A stretch of DNA of 36,381 bases, taken from positions 51,955 to 88,335 of the forward strand of contig MU657252.1 in NCBI GenBank assembly GCA_026770575.1. Direction: 5' to 3'. Positions 1 through 9,690 of this stretch are shown piece after piece. Positions within the stretch are counted from its first letter, which is position 1. Every line of letters begins with the position of its first letter. A program made the position numbers and the translations under genes. The stretch comes from Pelagophyceae sp. CCMP2097. Its lineage: Eukaryota; Sar; Pelagophyceae. The notes beneath the pieces are model-generated. The model saw only the letters and a list, made by a program, of their open reading frames with translations. It ran no database searches and was not told where the DNA came from.

Positions 1-345
1 CTGCCTGTCCCGTTCGGGATTCGAGTCCGTCTCCTAGTGGCGCATGCAGATCCCAGAGGGGACAGGCACGCCAGTCCTACAGCCCGGACTACAAGCAGGA
101 CACTGCATTTTGCGGGTCAGATTTGCGGTGTCGCACCGCCGTCGTCTCAATGTCCCCGAGCGGCTCGATCGCACCGGGGTGCAAAGTGACGGCGTGGCTG
201 CGGCGCGGCGCAGCAGGCAAGTCGACATCGCCGTCCCACGCCCCGTCCGGGCCATCGAAGTTCAGGTCCGCATCGCTTAAGTATGACTTACGTGAACTGA
301 TTTCCTGCGTTGGCGGCCAAACATTTGAATCGATACTAGAGTAAA
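1..345. other. Intergenic DNA, no gene recognised
   Basis: Only short overlapping reading frames of low-complexity composition occur on both strands, none with a recognisable domain. A TTCGAGT string near base 22 looks like a tRNA T-loop, but the flanking bases do not form the required stem. The stretch could be the 3' flank of a gene outside the window. Confidence 0.4.
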
Positions 346-678
346 GGTCAATTTAAGAACCGGCTAAGCGGAAAAAAATCAGCGGCCCGGCGACGCCGTT
401 GTTTGCGGTTTTGACGCTGCCAGGGGACGCGCCTGGGTCCCCTCCACCCACCCCCAAATCATGGCGTACGCGGAGGACCTCTGTTGAGAAATTTAGCATA
501 GGCAGAGTCCGAACCGACCATCGGTTCTAAAAAAACGCCGGTCAGATTAAGAACCGGGCCCCTGGAGCCGGATAATATCCCAATAAGGGATTTAATGGAT
601 TTTAATTGGGCCTTATAAATGTCTTATTGAGATATTGAACGTCTTTTGTCGATTTTTTCGTCGGTTCTTAAATTGACC
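346..678. mobile_element. MITE-like element with 17-bp terminal inverted repeats
   Basis: Bases 346-362 (GGTCAATTTAAGAACCG) are the exact reverse complement of 662-678. The 333-bp interval has no coding potential, and its edges are AT-rich. Shorter copies of the terminal motif (TTAAGAACCGG, CGGTTCT) occur inside near 520-556 and again just outside at 680-688. I see no clear target-site duplication, so the superfamily is undetermined. Terminal repeats on a short non-coding segment fit a non-autonomous DNA transposon, but an unrelated large palindrome is possible. Confidence 0.55.
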
Positions 679-900
679 AGGTTCTTAAGAGAGCGTTTTT
701 TTAAATGTCGGCAGTTGCAACGATCTAGGGCCTTTCGCCATTGCGCACCACTGGGCCCCCCTTCAAGCGTGTTTGGGGGCTTACAGGGCAGGTCCGGGGC
801 TAGGCTGGGCCCTGCCAAAGCGGCTGCGTCACCGGCGCCCGACTTTGGGGCTGGAGAGGACGCGGAATCTTAAAGGCTTGCAAAAACAAGCTAAAACAAT

Positions 901-1153
901 AGCCACAGAGGAGAATCGGCGATCCGACTGTCGCCGAACCCGGGCACTGTTTATATATGAAGCGACACACGCGACCGGCCAAAAGGAGATTGGAAGCGTG
1001 ATACTGGGCCCATAACCATAGATAATACGCAGCAACACATACGATCGTCAAAAGGAGATTGCCGGTCTCCTATGGCCGGTCGCGTGTGTCGCTTCATATA
1101 TAAACAGCGTCCGGGTTCGGCGACAGTCGGATCGCCGATTCTCCTCTGTGATA
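901..1153. mobile_element. Inverted-repeat element with 80-bp arms
   Basis: The left arm 901-980 and right arm 1074-1153 are reverse complements with only about two mismatches, running from CCACAGAGGAGAATCGGCG inward to GCGACCGGCC. The 93-bp loop carries a direct duplication of AAAAGGAGATT at about 981 and 1050. There is no coding sequence. The near-identity of the arms implies a recent insertion or ongoing arm correction. It fits a foldback or MITE-type element; transcripts would form a long hairpin. Confidence 0.65.
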
Positions 1154-1230
1154 GCTAAATAAATCTTATCCTTAGAGCGTTTTTAGAGCTTCTTCCCTTG
1201 ATATCCAAAACACGCCCCATCGACGGATTC

Positions 1231-1255
1231 GGGGAGATCAGGCCCTGATCTCCCC
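1231..1255. repeat. Perfect 25-bp palindrome flanked by a 9-bp direct repeat
   Basis: GGGGAGATCAGG pairs with CCTGATCTCCCC around a single central C. CGACGGATT stands immediately on both sides (1221-1229 and 1255-1263, the second overlapping the palindrome end by one base). A run of T follows. It could be a tiny transposon footprint or an extruding hairpin; nothing ties it to a particular gene. Confidence 0.5.
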
Positions 1256-1497
1256 GACGGATTTTTTCAATAATACCACCTTTTGATGACACCGTAGGCG
1301 GCGGGAAGGGGGCGACGGCTGAGGATTCTTTTACATTATCGACACAGTTTTCGGTGCTGAGTCCGCCTGGCTTCTCAGATTCTTCGTGGGCGCCAAGCCT
1401 GAAGAGATACCAACCTCAAATGGCCTAGACGCGGCCGAATAAAAAAATTAAGCTCGCCACGCGATTCTACGCCCAAAACTACATAAGAGATGCATCA

Positions 1498-1525
1498 GCC
1501 CCATCCAGGGTGGATTTTAAGCAAG
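1498..1525 (+). repeat. 28-bp dispersed repeat, copy 1
   Basis: This stretch matches the reverse complement of 23349-23376 at 26 of 28 positions. One copy lies about 230 bp before the exonuclease start codon, the other about 40 bp before the start codon of an intact WD40 gene, in opposite orientation. It may be a promoter-proximal element or a remnant of a dispersed transposon. Confidence 0.5.
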
Positions 1526-1753
1526 GAACCTCCTAGCGAATTAAGGAGCGCAACACCGCGGCCCGGTCAGCCAACATTCTTTAAAAAACGCTCTCTTTTA
1601 AAAATTGATTTTTACAATAATTATTGTACTTTACGGGTATTCGCTTTACGTAAACTCACGACGCCAACCGTGAAAACTTGCGGCCCGCGAGCTCGGCCCG
1701 CGCGCGGCCGAGGCGCGGCCCTCTTCGCGCCTGCCCTTTTCCTTCGCCGGAAG

Positions 1754-3560
1754 ATGTCCTTTGACGCGGACGACTTCGACGACGTCGCGCTGCTCCGCGC
1801 CGTGCTCAGCGCGGAGGGCAGCGGCGAGCCCTCGGGCGCGGTAAGCCCGGGCCGGCCGGCAAGCGTGCAGTCGACTAGCCAGGACGACGACGGCCTCCTC
1901 CTCCAGGCCGTCCTCGACGCCGAGGCGGCCCTCGAGCAAGCGAAGATGCGCGCCGCAAATGCGCCACCGACGCCGTTCGCTACTGCGGCGTCGCTCGCCG
2001 CGGCGGCGCTCGCCGCTGCACCACCACTCGCCGCGACGGCGCCGCTCGCCCCCGCCGCTGCGTCGCTCGCCGCGGCGGCGGACGGGGGCCGGGCCTCGAG
2101 CCGGCCGCCGCTGAGGTGCCTCGACTGTGGGGGGAATACGTGCGGGGGCCACACGGAGCGCGGGGGCGACGGTGTTTGCAGAAGCAACAAACGAGTCAAA
2201 CCCGGCGACGCCGAGCCCAACGCTGCCGGCGTCGCGCTCGACGACACAGCCGGCGCCGCGCCCGCCGGCGCCGCCGACGCCGCCGGCAGCGACGACGAGG
2301 GCGAGGCGTGGTGGCGCGGCGACGCTGCGTTGGCCGGCAGCGCGTTAGCGGTGGGCCGGCGGCGCGTGCTGCCGTGGGCGCGGCCAGGCGCGGATCCGAA
2401 GGCGGCGGAGCTGAAACGTCTACGGTTCTCGGGAGAACTCATCTACGCCGCCACAGAAGCCCAAATCGCAGAGGCCGTGGCGGAGCTCGAAGTGGCCTGC
2501 GATTTGCAGCGCGGGAATTGGCCGGGCATGACCGCAGTCGTCGGCTTTGACGTGGAATGGAGGGTGCGTGTGTTGCGTGGTCGCTCCCCGGTCGCAAAAT
2601 CAACGGTGAATTAGGTGACGTACGAGTCCGGCGCGGCGCCTTTAAAAGTGGCGACGGTGCAGCTGGCGACTGCACACTTGGGCAACGCGCTGGCAATCGT
2701 GGCGCACGTCTCGCAAACGAAAAGCGTCCCAAAGTGCCTCGTCGACTTCCTCGCGCGACGAGACATTGCAAAAGTCGGCGTGCGCGCGCCCTGCGACGCG
2801 CACAAACTCCAGTGGGACTACCCGGGCACGCTCGTGAACTCCTGTTTCGACGTCAACCATCTCGCAACCACGGTGGGAGTGCAGTCGGGCTCGCTAGCGC
2901 ACTTAGCCGCGAAGACGCTCCGAGCCAGACTCGACAAGCCCCAAGACCTTCGCTGCGGCGACTGGGTGAGCGTCGTATGGACTTTTCAAACGCGGCTTTC
3001 AAACGACGAAATCCCTCACGTAGGAGCGATTTCCTCTATCAGAAGCGCAGCGGCAGTACGCCGCTCTAGACGCGTGGGCCTCGTTCAAGGTCTTCCGACA
3101 CCTCGCCTCTTTACACGCCGGCGCGGGGCTCTTGGAAGCCTGCGCCGCGCCGAGAGTGCCGGATGTCCCGAAGAAGGTGGAAGGCGGCGTTTCGGCAGAA
3201 CCGCTATGTGTCCCGAAAGCGTTGTGGGCGACGCCGCTGGCGAATTCGAGACAGTCTGCGTTGGACTTGTTTTTGACAGGGCAGTCGTTTGACGACATCT
3301 GTGGTAACCGTGGCATAAAGTGGAGTACTGGCATAAATTACCTCACCGACGCGATCGACCAAGGCCACGCCTACGACTGGCGGCTTTTCCAAATCGCCTT
3401 TGGCGCCAACTTAAAGGCCGTCCTCGAAAAAGTCGAAAAAGGGGCGACGGCGAAAGAGATCTTTGAAGAAACTGCTGTCGACTACAACGTCATAAAAATC
3501 GCCCAAGCCCACCATAAACGCGTCTCGCCCGCCGCCGAAAGCGTGCAGGAATGTTTATAA
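1754..3560 (+). CDS. WRN-type 3'-5' exonuclease with C-terminal HTH_40-like domain
   Basis: Three exons, 1754-2563, 2615-2965 and 3024-3560, with GT-AG introns of 51 and 58 bp (both phase 0), give 565 residues. Residues 1-255 are acidic, then alanine-rich, with a small Cys/His cluster (RCLDCGGNTCGGH). The exonuclease fold follows: motif I FDVEW (Asp266, Glu268), motif II KVGVRAPCDAHKL (Asp331) and motif III QYAALDA (Tyr399, Asp403). RCGDW spans intron 2, as expected for the Werner/DEDDy family, so all four metal ligands and the tyrosine are present. Residues about 462-545 (ALDLFLTGQSFDDICGNRGI onward) resemble the helix-turn-helix found at the end of RecQ-type helicases (HTH_40). There is no helicase between them. 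I chose ATG 1754 because it precedes the acidic start MSFDADDFDD; the frame stays open to 1490. Role inferred: DNA end trimming in nuclear repair. The gene ends 64 bp from the convergent neighbour. Confidence 0.85.
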
Positions 3561-3624
3561 TGAATGATGCGGACGGCCCTGCGCTCGGGAGCGTGGTCTT
3601 GACTGCGCGCCTGTTGGACGTGTG

Positions 3625-4360
3625 CTAGACGTTTGGCATCCTATCCAGCAGCATCCCCCCGACGAAGACGAGCGTCAGCGCGGCGCCGAGGGTGGCGAGG
3701 ATGGCGCGCGCGGCGTTCAACTCGTCTGCCGACTCGATGAGGAGTCCGACCTACGTCAAGCGTATAAGGGAATCTCGCGTCAAAGCCGTATAGAGACACT
3801 CTGATTCGACGGACCTGCGCGACGACTTGGCCTTTTTCGTCCTTGACTCGGTAGAGCGATTCGCCCGTTTCGGCCGCGGTGTCGGCATACGGGGGTTTGT
3901 GGCTTCTAGACAGGAGTTGCCAACCACCACCCGGCTTCCTCTTCTCGACTGCGTAGGCCCCACCAGCCCAGTCCACGTGGACCGTCGCATGATCTTCAGA
4001 ATGTTTCGGCTTAATGGCGACGTTTGCGCGGAGTCGGTGGCCGCCGCCGACCTCTGAAGAAAGGCCCTCGACGTAGGAAGACGCCGTCCCGTCTTTCTTC
4101 GCGGCGGCCCTCTCGACAGCCTTCTTCGCCTCGCGCCGGTTCCTCGCCGCTCTAGTCCCGTCGTCGTCGATTTGGTTTGCAAGCCAGGGCGCATAGGGCT
4201 GCCCCGCAGCGTTGATGAGCTTGCTGCCCTTTGTTTGGGAGCCTTTTTTCGCCCAAGAAGCAGTCGAAGAGCCCTTCTTCTCCGCAGAATACGACGTCGG
4301 CGACGGCGGCGGTACCAAGGCGGCGGCGCCGCAGAGCAGGAGCCAGAGCGCGGGCGGCAT
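3625..4360 (-). CDS. Signal-bearing protein with FnIII-like segment and C-terminal membrane helix
   Basis: Two exons, 4360-3815 and 3750-3625, with a 64-bp GT-AG intron (donor GTCCGT, phase 0), give 223 residues. The start MPPALWLLLCGAAALVPPP is a hydrophobic signal. The following AAALVP is a weak match to the stramenopile plastid-import cleavage motif, so a plastid location is possible. The middle is basic. Residues about 130-175 (VDWAGGAYAVEKR, then ADTAAETGESLYRV) read like the last strands of a fibronectin-III-type sandwich. After the intron the chain runs into one membrane helix (AILATLGAALTLVFVGGMLL) and a short tail. Without the intron the frame becomes an arginine-rich tail, which supports splicing. 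An upstream ATG at 4408 would prefix a basic stretch to the signal. I do not recognise a named family. Confidence 0.6.
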
Positions 4361-4657
4361 GGCTTGACGCCTCGGAATCCTGCGACGGAACATTCGGCTT
4401 CTTTTCATAAAGTTTCGTGACCCCAAAGTAGACCCCAAAGCCGCGGAGGCGGCATCACGTCCCTCTGCGTCGGTAGGGCCACGCTCGTGAAGGATGCTTA
4501 AGAGAGCGATGCCAGTCGGAGGCGCCAGGGGGGGTCCGCGAGGAGGGTACGGGAGTCGTGCGTCGTGGCGTCGTGGTGGAATCGTGGCGGCATCCCTGCA
4601 AGAGGGCCTTCTTGATGGGCTGCTCGATGTGGTTCGCTGCGCATGGCACGATAGACG

Positions 4658-6098
4658 CCACTGCCGGTGGCGCGCCGCTCGCGCGCCCCTTTGAGCATCG
4701 ACGGCGAGCATCTCCGTCGAAGCTAAACTACCCCCGAGCACGAGGAACCGTGCGTCTTCTCCAGCAGCGTCGAGCCGAACGGCTGCGAGGGGACTGCGCA
4801 CAGCCTGCATGGTCGGCCCGGGCGAAAACTCCATGGTCGCCAGGTCGAGGACCTCGGTGGTGGCTAATCGCGTGCTTGCCGAGTCATGCCCGCCGACGAA
4901 GAGGACGTGCCGAGTGTCCAAGCTGAAGATCTCGGTAGTCGACAAGCCGGACATGCCATCGTAACCGCCAACGACGAGGATCCTGCGGATGTCGAGTGCG
5001 ATAGCGGCACAGCCGAATCGTGCCGATTGCATGTTCGGTCCCTGCGTGACCGTGAGTCTAGAGAGGTGGAAGATCTCCGTCGTGTTCAAAGGAGCATCAT
5101 CATCGTAGCCGCCCACGACGAGCACGCGATCCGCGTCGATCATCTGGACGGCCGCGCAGCCATAGCACCCCGCGAGCAGGTTCGGCCCAGCCGTAAAGAC
5201 CATCATCTGCGTGTCGAGCACTTCCGTCGAGTCTAAAGCAGACCCGCCCTCAAGACCACCAAACACGACGACGCGCCCTCCAGCAGTCACGGCGGCGCAA
5301 TAAGGATGTGTAGCGCCCATCGCCGGCCCCGGCCGGAACGTCGCGTCTTCGATCCACGGCCGCGCGCCGAACACGGCGACCTCGAGGCCAAAGTAGTCCA
5401 GCTCCTTCATCATGGATTCTTGCGCGGCCTCGGCTAACGCGCGGATAGTCCTCTGCGTGTGCGAGCCGTCGAGGTCGCGGAGGAAGTCGAGGATCACCCG
5501 GAAGCGCTCGCCGTCGCGGTCGATGAAGATCGAACCGTCGTCGGGGTCGGACTGCAGCATCGCGTCGCAGCGCCCGAACATGCGGCCGAGCATCGAGTCC
5601 TCGACCTTTGTCAGCACGGCGCGCGACGCCTCGAAGCGCGCGCCGCCCACGTTGAGCTTGATCCGCTCGTCGGGCGGCGGCGCCGCTGCCCGCATGCGCG
5701 CCTTCTCCTCGTCCAACTCGGCGCAGTCGCGCTCGACGGCCGCACGCTTCTCCTCAAGCACGGCTTCACCGCGCGCGAGCTTCTCGTCCACTTGACGCAT
5801 CATGGCCGCGCGGTCGCCTTGGAGCGCCTGCCGGTCCTTTGCGAGCAGGGCCTGCGACGGATTCATGTCTAAAAAGCACACGGGCGAGCTCTGGCTCTCA
5901 GAGGTATTGTGCACGTCGGGTTGCACGTTGGGAAAGCCTGGTGGGCGGGTTTCACTGATACAAGACGCCGGTTCGGACCATCTCGGCATCAAAGGCCCGT
6001 TCGAGGGCGCCGAGCGCCGAGGCGTGCGCCGCGTGGGTGCGCCGGACAGTCGCGAGTGCACCGAGCGCGGCGTTGAAAGTGGTCGCGGCGGCCGCCAT
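4658..6098 (-). CDS. BTB/kelch-repeat protein, copy A (stop lost, repeats deleted)
   Basis: Exon 1 is 6098-5979 (40 codons) and exon 2 starts at 5851; the 127-bp phase-0 intron opens with GTCCGA. Domain order is a short helical leader, a charged coiled coil (DRQALQGDRAAMMRQVDEKL onward), a BTB/T1 tetramerisation domain (IKLNVGGARFEASRAVL) and kelch blades with the pattern VVGG...STTEIF...GP. Compared with copies B and C, about 74 residues (some one and a half to two blades) are missing in frame after FSLDT. The codon aligned with copy B's TGA (10195-10193) is TGG here (4660-4658), so the frame runs on without a stop into the downstream signal-bearing gene starting at 4360. The product may therefore be extended or fused, or the locus may be decaying. 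Such proteins can be Cullin-3 adaptors; that role is inference. Confidence 0.7.
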
Positions 6099-6281
6099 CG
6101 TCCGCCTCCACGAGCCTTGCGCCGGCAACAGCTCCTGACTCGGAGGACGCGCGGAATCGCTAAATCTGCAGCTCGTACATGCGCACGTTCTAACGTGTGC
6201 ATGACATTATTGTGCAGAACCCTTTCGACCGCCAGAGATCGGCGGTTGACGCGGCGGGGCTGGCGACGACGACCGCGACCG
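6099..6281. promoter_or_regulatory. Shared divergent promoter interval
   Basis: These 183 bp separate the start codon of kelch copy A (leftward) from the ATG of the MYND-RING-Sel1 locus (rightward). No TATA box stands out. Any promoter here must serve both directions, one of which now leads into a broken gene. Confidence 0.4.
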
Positions 6282-7329
6282 ATGGACGCCCCACCCGCCG
6301 CCGCCGTGGCCAAGCCGTGCTGCGTCTGCACCGCGCCGAACGGCAAGCACTGCACCAAGTGCAAATCGCGCCACTAGATCTACTGCTCGAAAAAGTGCCA
6401 GCTCGTCGACTGGAGCGAGGGCGGGCACAAGGCGCAGTGCAAGCGGCTCACTGCCGAGTTCCAGGACCGGCTTCTCGACGAGCTCATGCCGGCGAAGCTG
6501 ATGATCAAGGAGGAGCCGGCCATCGTCGCAGACTTTGTGCCGGCGGACGGCTCCAAGGCGGCGGCGCGCTTATCGGCTGTTCCGACGGCAAAGGCGCACG
6601 AGGCCGGCACGGTGAAAGACGAAACGCTGGAATGGCGCGGCACTTGCGCCATCTGCCTGGACCTGCTTCCGGTGGAAGGCAACCAGCAAACATTCTACGC
6701 TTGCTGCTGAAAGAAGATTTGTGCAGCATGCTCCGACAAGTGCGTCATGTACGACAAGCGCTGCCCGCTCTGCCGCGAACCAGGCCCCACGTCGGCTGCC
6801 GAGTATGTTCGCCGGCTGCAGAAGCATGTCGACAAGGGGAACGCCGAAGCGCAGGCGCAGCTCGGAGGCGCGTACCGTGAAGGAATGTTTGGTCTCAAGC
6901 CCGAAGCGGGCGCTCCAGCTGCACGAGCTCGCGGCGGCGCAAGGCAATGTTCGAGGTCAGATCCTACTGGGATGGAGTTATCTAAGTGGGGACGGCGCGA
7001 TGGTCAACGACGAGACCGTCGCGCAGTGGTACCGCCGCGCAGCTGAGCAAGGACATCCCGACGCCCAATTCAATCTCGGGGCGATAAATTACAACGGCAG
7101 TGGCGTGGCCCAGTCGGACAAGGAAGCAGTGCGGTGGCACTGCCTCGGCGCGGCGCAGGGGAACGCCGGGGCGCTCCACGGCCTCGGCGTGTGTTCAGAA
7201 AATGGCCACGGCGTACCGCAGGACAACGGCGATGCCGTCGAGGCGCTGCGCTACTTCAAACGTGCCGCGGCCAAGGGGCACGGCGAGGCTGCAGCGGCAG
7301 TCGGGGCTTTAGAGGCGCGCAGGGAGTAG
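6282..7329 (+). pseudogene. MYND-RING-Sel1 repeat protein, broken
   Basis: The locus keeps the order MYND finger (CCVCTAPNGKHCTKCKSRH then YCSKKCQLVDW), RING-like finger (CAICLDLL, ICAACSDKCVMYDKRCPLC) and at least three Sel1 repeats (QILLGWSYLSGDGA, AQFNLGAINYNGSGV, ALHGLGVCSENGHGV). It cannot be read through. A six-base insert TAGATC within the MYND finger (6379-6384) adds a stop, a TGA replaces the expected glycine codon at about 6708, and the Sel1 part is in another frame from about 6902. Intact relatives would be cytoplasmic scaffold or ubiquitin-ligase-like proteins. The stop at 7327 falls inside a TAGGAATTCCTA palindrome. Splicing around the lesions is unlikely, because each sits within a conserved motif. 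Confidence 0.8.
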
Positions 7330-7338
7330 GAATTCCTA
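7327..7338. repeat. TAGGAATTCCTA palindrome, single copy
   Basis: A perfect 12-bp palindrome whose first three bases are the stop codon of the Sel1 frame. It is one of nine perfect copies in this window. Confidence 0.8.
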
Positions 7339-8469
7339 GTCGTGGAACAAGATCGAAGGGCTCTCTGCGCGCTCCTCCGGTCGATCCAAAGGCCGCGCTG
7401 CTGCCACCTCAACGACTGGGGCCGCAGCCCCAGCGGCGCCGCCACGAAGCGCGGCGCGACGGCGACCGTCCCTCCAATCACACACGCTCGACCGAGGAGC
7501 CTGTGCTGGACTCTCCATAAGCCATCCTCCCGGCTTCAATGCCATCCGAGGAGGAATGGCTCTCGCGCAGTCGGGGAGTGGGGCACCTTTGGAAAGGGGC
7601 TTTGGAAACCGTCCCTACACCAACTTGAAAGTGCGAGGCCCCAGGCCGGCGCGCCCCCGAAATCGGAGCATGCGCTCGCAAGCAGGGGCCCACGTCGTGG
7701 AGGGCGGGCCCTGGGGGCCAGTGGGGCGTCCCTCTCCTGCCACGTGGCAGTTGTGTGTGTGTATGTTTACTTCAATCGGCGAAGCTTTTAGTAGAATCTG
7801 ATTCTACACGTGGGTGGTCCAACATGAAACGGATTCCACTCAGATACAATTTTCTCGGGCTACAAACGAGGTATGGGGCCACTTTTGGTCGCTACGGCGC
7901 GGGCTGGTGGCGGCGCGGTCCCCGACGAAGGAAGTTTGCTTACGGGCTCGGTCCGCCGAGCGTGAATCCGCTTTCAAGAATAAAACGGTGTGAAACTTGA
8001 CACTATTTTCTTGTAATTGCGGATTTGCATGGGCGTTTTAAGTGAAATGAAGCCCATAACTTACAAAATGGAGCCCATAGCCTAAACTTTGGGCCTTATC
8101 CCGCACCTCCATGGGCCACCAGGCCGGACTCTGGCGACGCCAGGGCCTACAGCCGACCCCAATGAAGCGGCAGGGAGGCGGATCTCAGCCGAAGACAATG
8201 GAGAACCACCTCAAACCAGCTTTTGACGACGCTGAAATCGAGATTGCGCGCGAAATACGCGAAAAACGGGAGAGATCCGCCACCAGCCCGACACCTTGGG
8301 TCGGACCGGACATGTCCAGCCACTCAAAGTCTTCTCAAACGTGCTGTAGAGGTGCGGAAATGAGCGACATTTTCATGTTGAACCCCCCTTGTAGGTCTCC
8401 GAGGCTCCAAGTCTGAGTCACGGTATCTAGATCTGCTCCGAGTCGGGAGGCGCTCCGATCCGCTTCGCC
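7339..8469. other. Intergenic DNA, no gene recognised
   Basis: Over 1.1 kb without a supported gene. A 101-codon frame at 8111-8416 (+) starts with a real ATG but shows no domain. Around 8030-8095 a motif AGCCCATA recurs twice in an AT-richer patch (GAAGCCCATAACTTAC and GGAGCCCATAGCC). The last 150 bp presumably include the promoter and leader of the transporter gene. Confidence 0.4.
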
Positions 8470-9690
8470 ATGTCGCCCCCCAGCGGCGGCGCGCCCGCCG
8501 AGGGCGGTTCCACTTTCCAGCTCGTCTTCCTGTCCGCCGGGGTCCTGGCTTCGTTTATCGCGTTTGGGTATGCCCAAGAGGCGGTGACGAAGACGCCCTT
8601 TGGCGCAGAGGGCGAGCTCTTCAAGTTCTCCACGTTCCTCGTCCTCCTCCAGTCCGTCGGCAACGCCGCAGTCGCCGCCGCCGTGAGCGGAAACCGGGTC
8701 GAAAGCGGTCTGGCAAAGGGCTCCGGCGCCGTATACGCCGATTAGGTGCTCTTCGCAAAGACGGGCCGCAAGACGAACCTCAACGCGGGCGTGCCGCTCA
8801 AGGACTGGCTCGTCGTAGCGCTGGGCTACTTTGGCGCGCACAAGCTCGGGCTCTCGGCGCTGGCGTACATCTCCTTCCCGCTCCAGGTCATTTGCAAGTC
8901 GTGCAAGGCCATCCCCGTCATGGCCGGCGAGCGAATCTTCACGGGCAAGAGGCACTCCACGTCGCAGGTCTGCGGCGTGTTCATGATGTGCGCCGGTGTG
9001 GTCATGTTCACGCTGCTCGGCCCGCGCAAGTCTTCCGGCAGCGGCATGGAGCTGGACGCGAAGATGGCCTTTGGTCTCTTGCTCGTCCTTGGGGCTTTGG
9101 TGTGCGACGGTGTCTACGGGCCGTACCAGAACAAGATCACGAAGGCGCACGGGCCGACAGCGTACCACTTGATGTTCAACATGAATTTGTACCAAGGCCT
9201 GCTGTCCCTCGCGCTGTGCCTCGCCCACGGCGAGGTCGGCGACGCCCTGGCGTTCTGCGCCAAGCACGGGTCGCCCGTGGTGAAACTCCTGGCGCTGTTT
9301 TCCGCGGCGATGGCCCTCGGCAACATATTCATCTACCAGCTCCAGCACTCCTTCGGCGCGCTCACCGTGAGCAAAAGCGGGGGGCCCGCAAGCATAGGGG
9401 GGGGATGTCTCGAAACCGTGGACGTACCTTTGTACGCCCCACGCTCACTCGCCTGCGAGTCCCCGTATGGTCAATAACTTGGATTAGATTAATTTAAATC
9501 CACGCTTCAGGTAACTACCGTCACCACGCTGCGCAAGCTCACTTCCGTGCTCTTCTCCGTCTTCCTCTTCGGCCACTCGCTCTCCCTGGCCCAATGGGCC
9601 GCTGTTTTTGTGGTGGTATTTTACAAAGTCGAGGGAGACTTGTTGGCGAAGCTCGTCGGCGGGCAGAAACCCGTCGAGAAGTCAAAGTAG
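8470..9690 (+). CDS. SLC35B1: SLC35B1-type nucleotide-sugar transporter
   Basis: Three exons, 8470-8682, 8746-9366 and 9511-9690, give 337 residues, close to the 320-340 usual in the family. The chain is a string of hydrophobic helices with family landmarks FPLQVICKSCKAIPVM, VCDGVYGPYQNKITK and, across intron 2, GALT joined to VTTVTTLRKLTSVLFS, which aligns without a gap to the GPLTCSIITTTRKFFT region of animal SLC35B1. The product would carry UDP-galactose/UDP-glucose or ATP into the ER; the substrate cannot be read from sequence. Intron 1 (63 bp, donor GTGAGC) removes an in-frame TAG at 8743. A donor at 8698 would give a 48-bp intron instead. Intron 2 is 144 bp and holds a solo copy of the terminal motif of the 19233 element. 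ATG 8470 follows TTCGCC and begins the open frame. Confidence 0.87.

Noticed and set aside
10..40. Possible tRNA 3' half (TTCGAGT loop)
   Set aside because: The required G-C closing pair and T-stem do not form, and no anticodon arm is seen.
1621..2442. Long minus-strand frame opposite the exonuclease
   Set aside because: It is the antisense shadow of the alanine-rich first exon.
8111..8416. 101-codon plus-strand frame with ATG
   Set aside because: No recognisable motif and no splice or neighbour support.
8335..9348. Long minus-strand frame opposite the transporter
   Set aside because: The plus strand encodes a clear SLC35 protein in the same interval.
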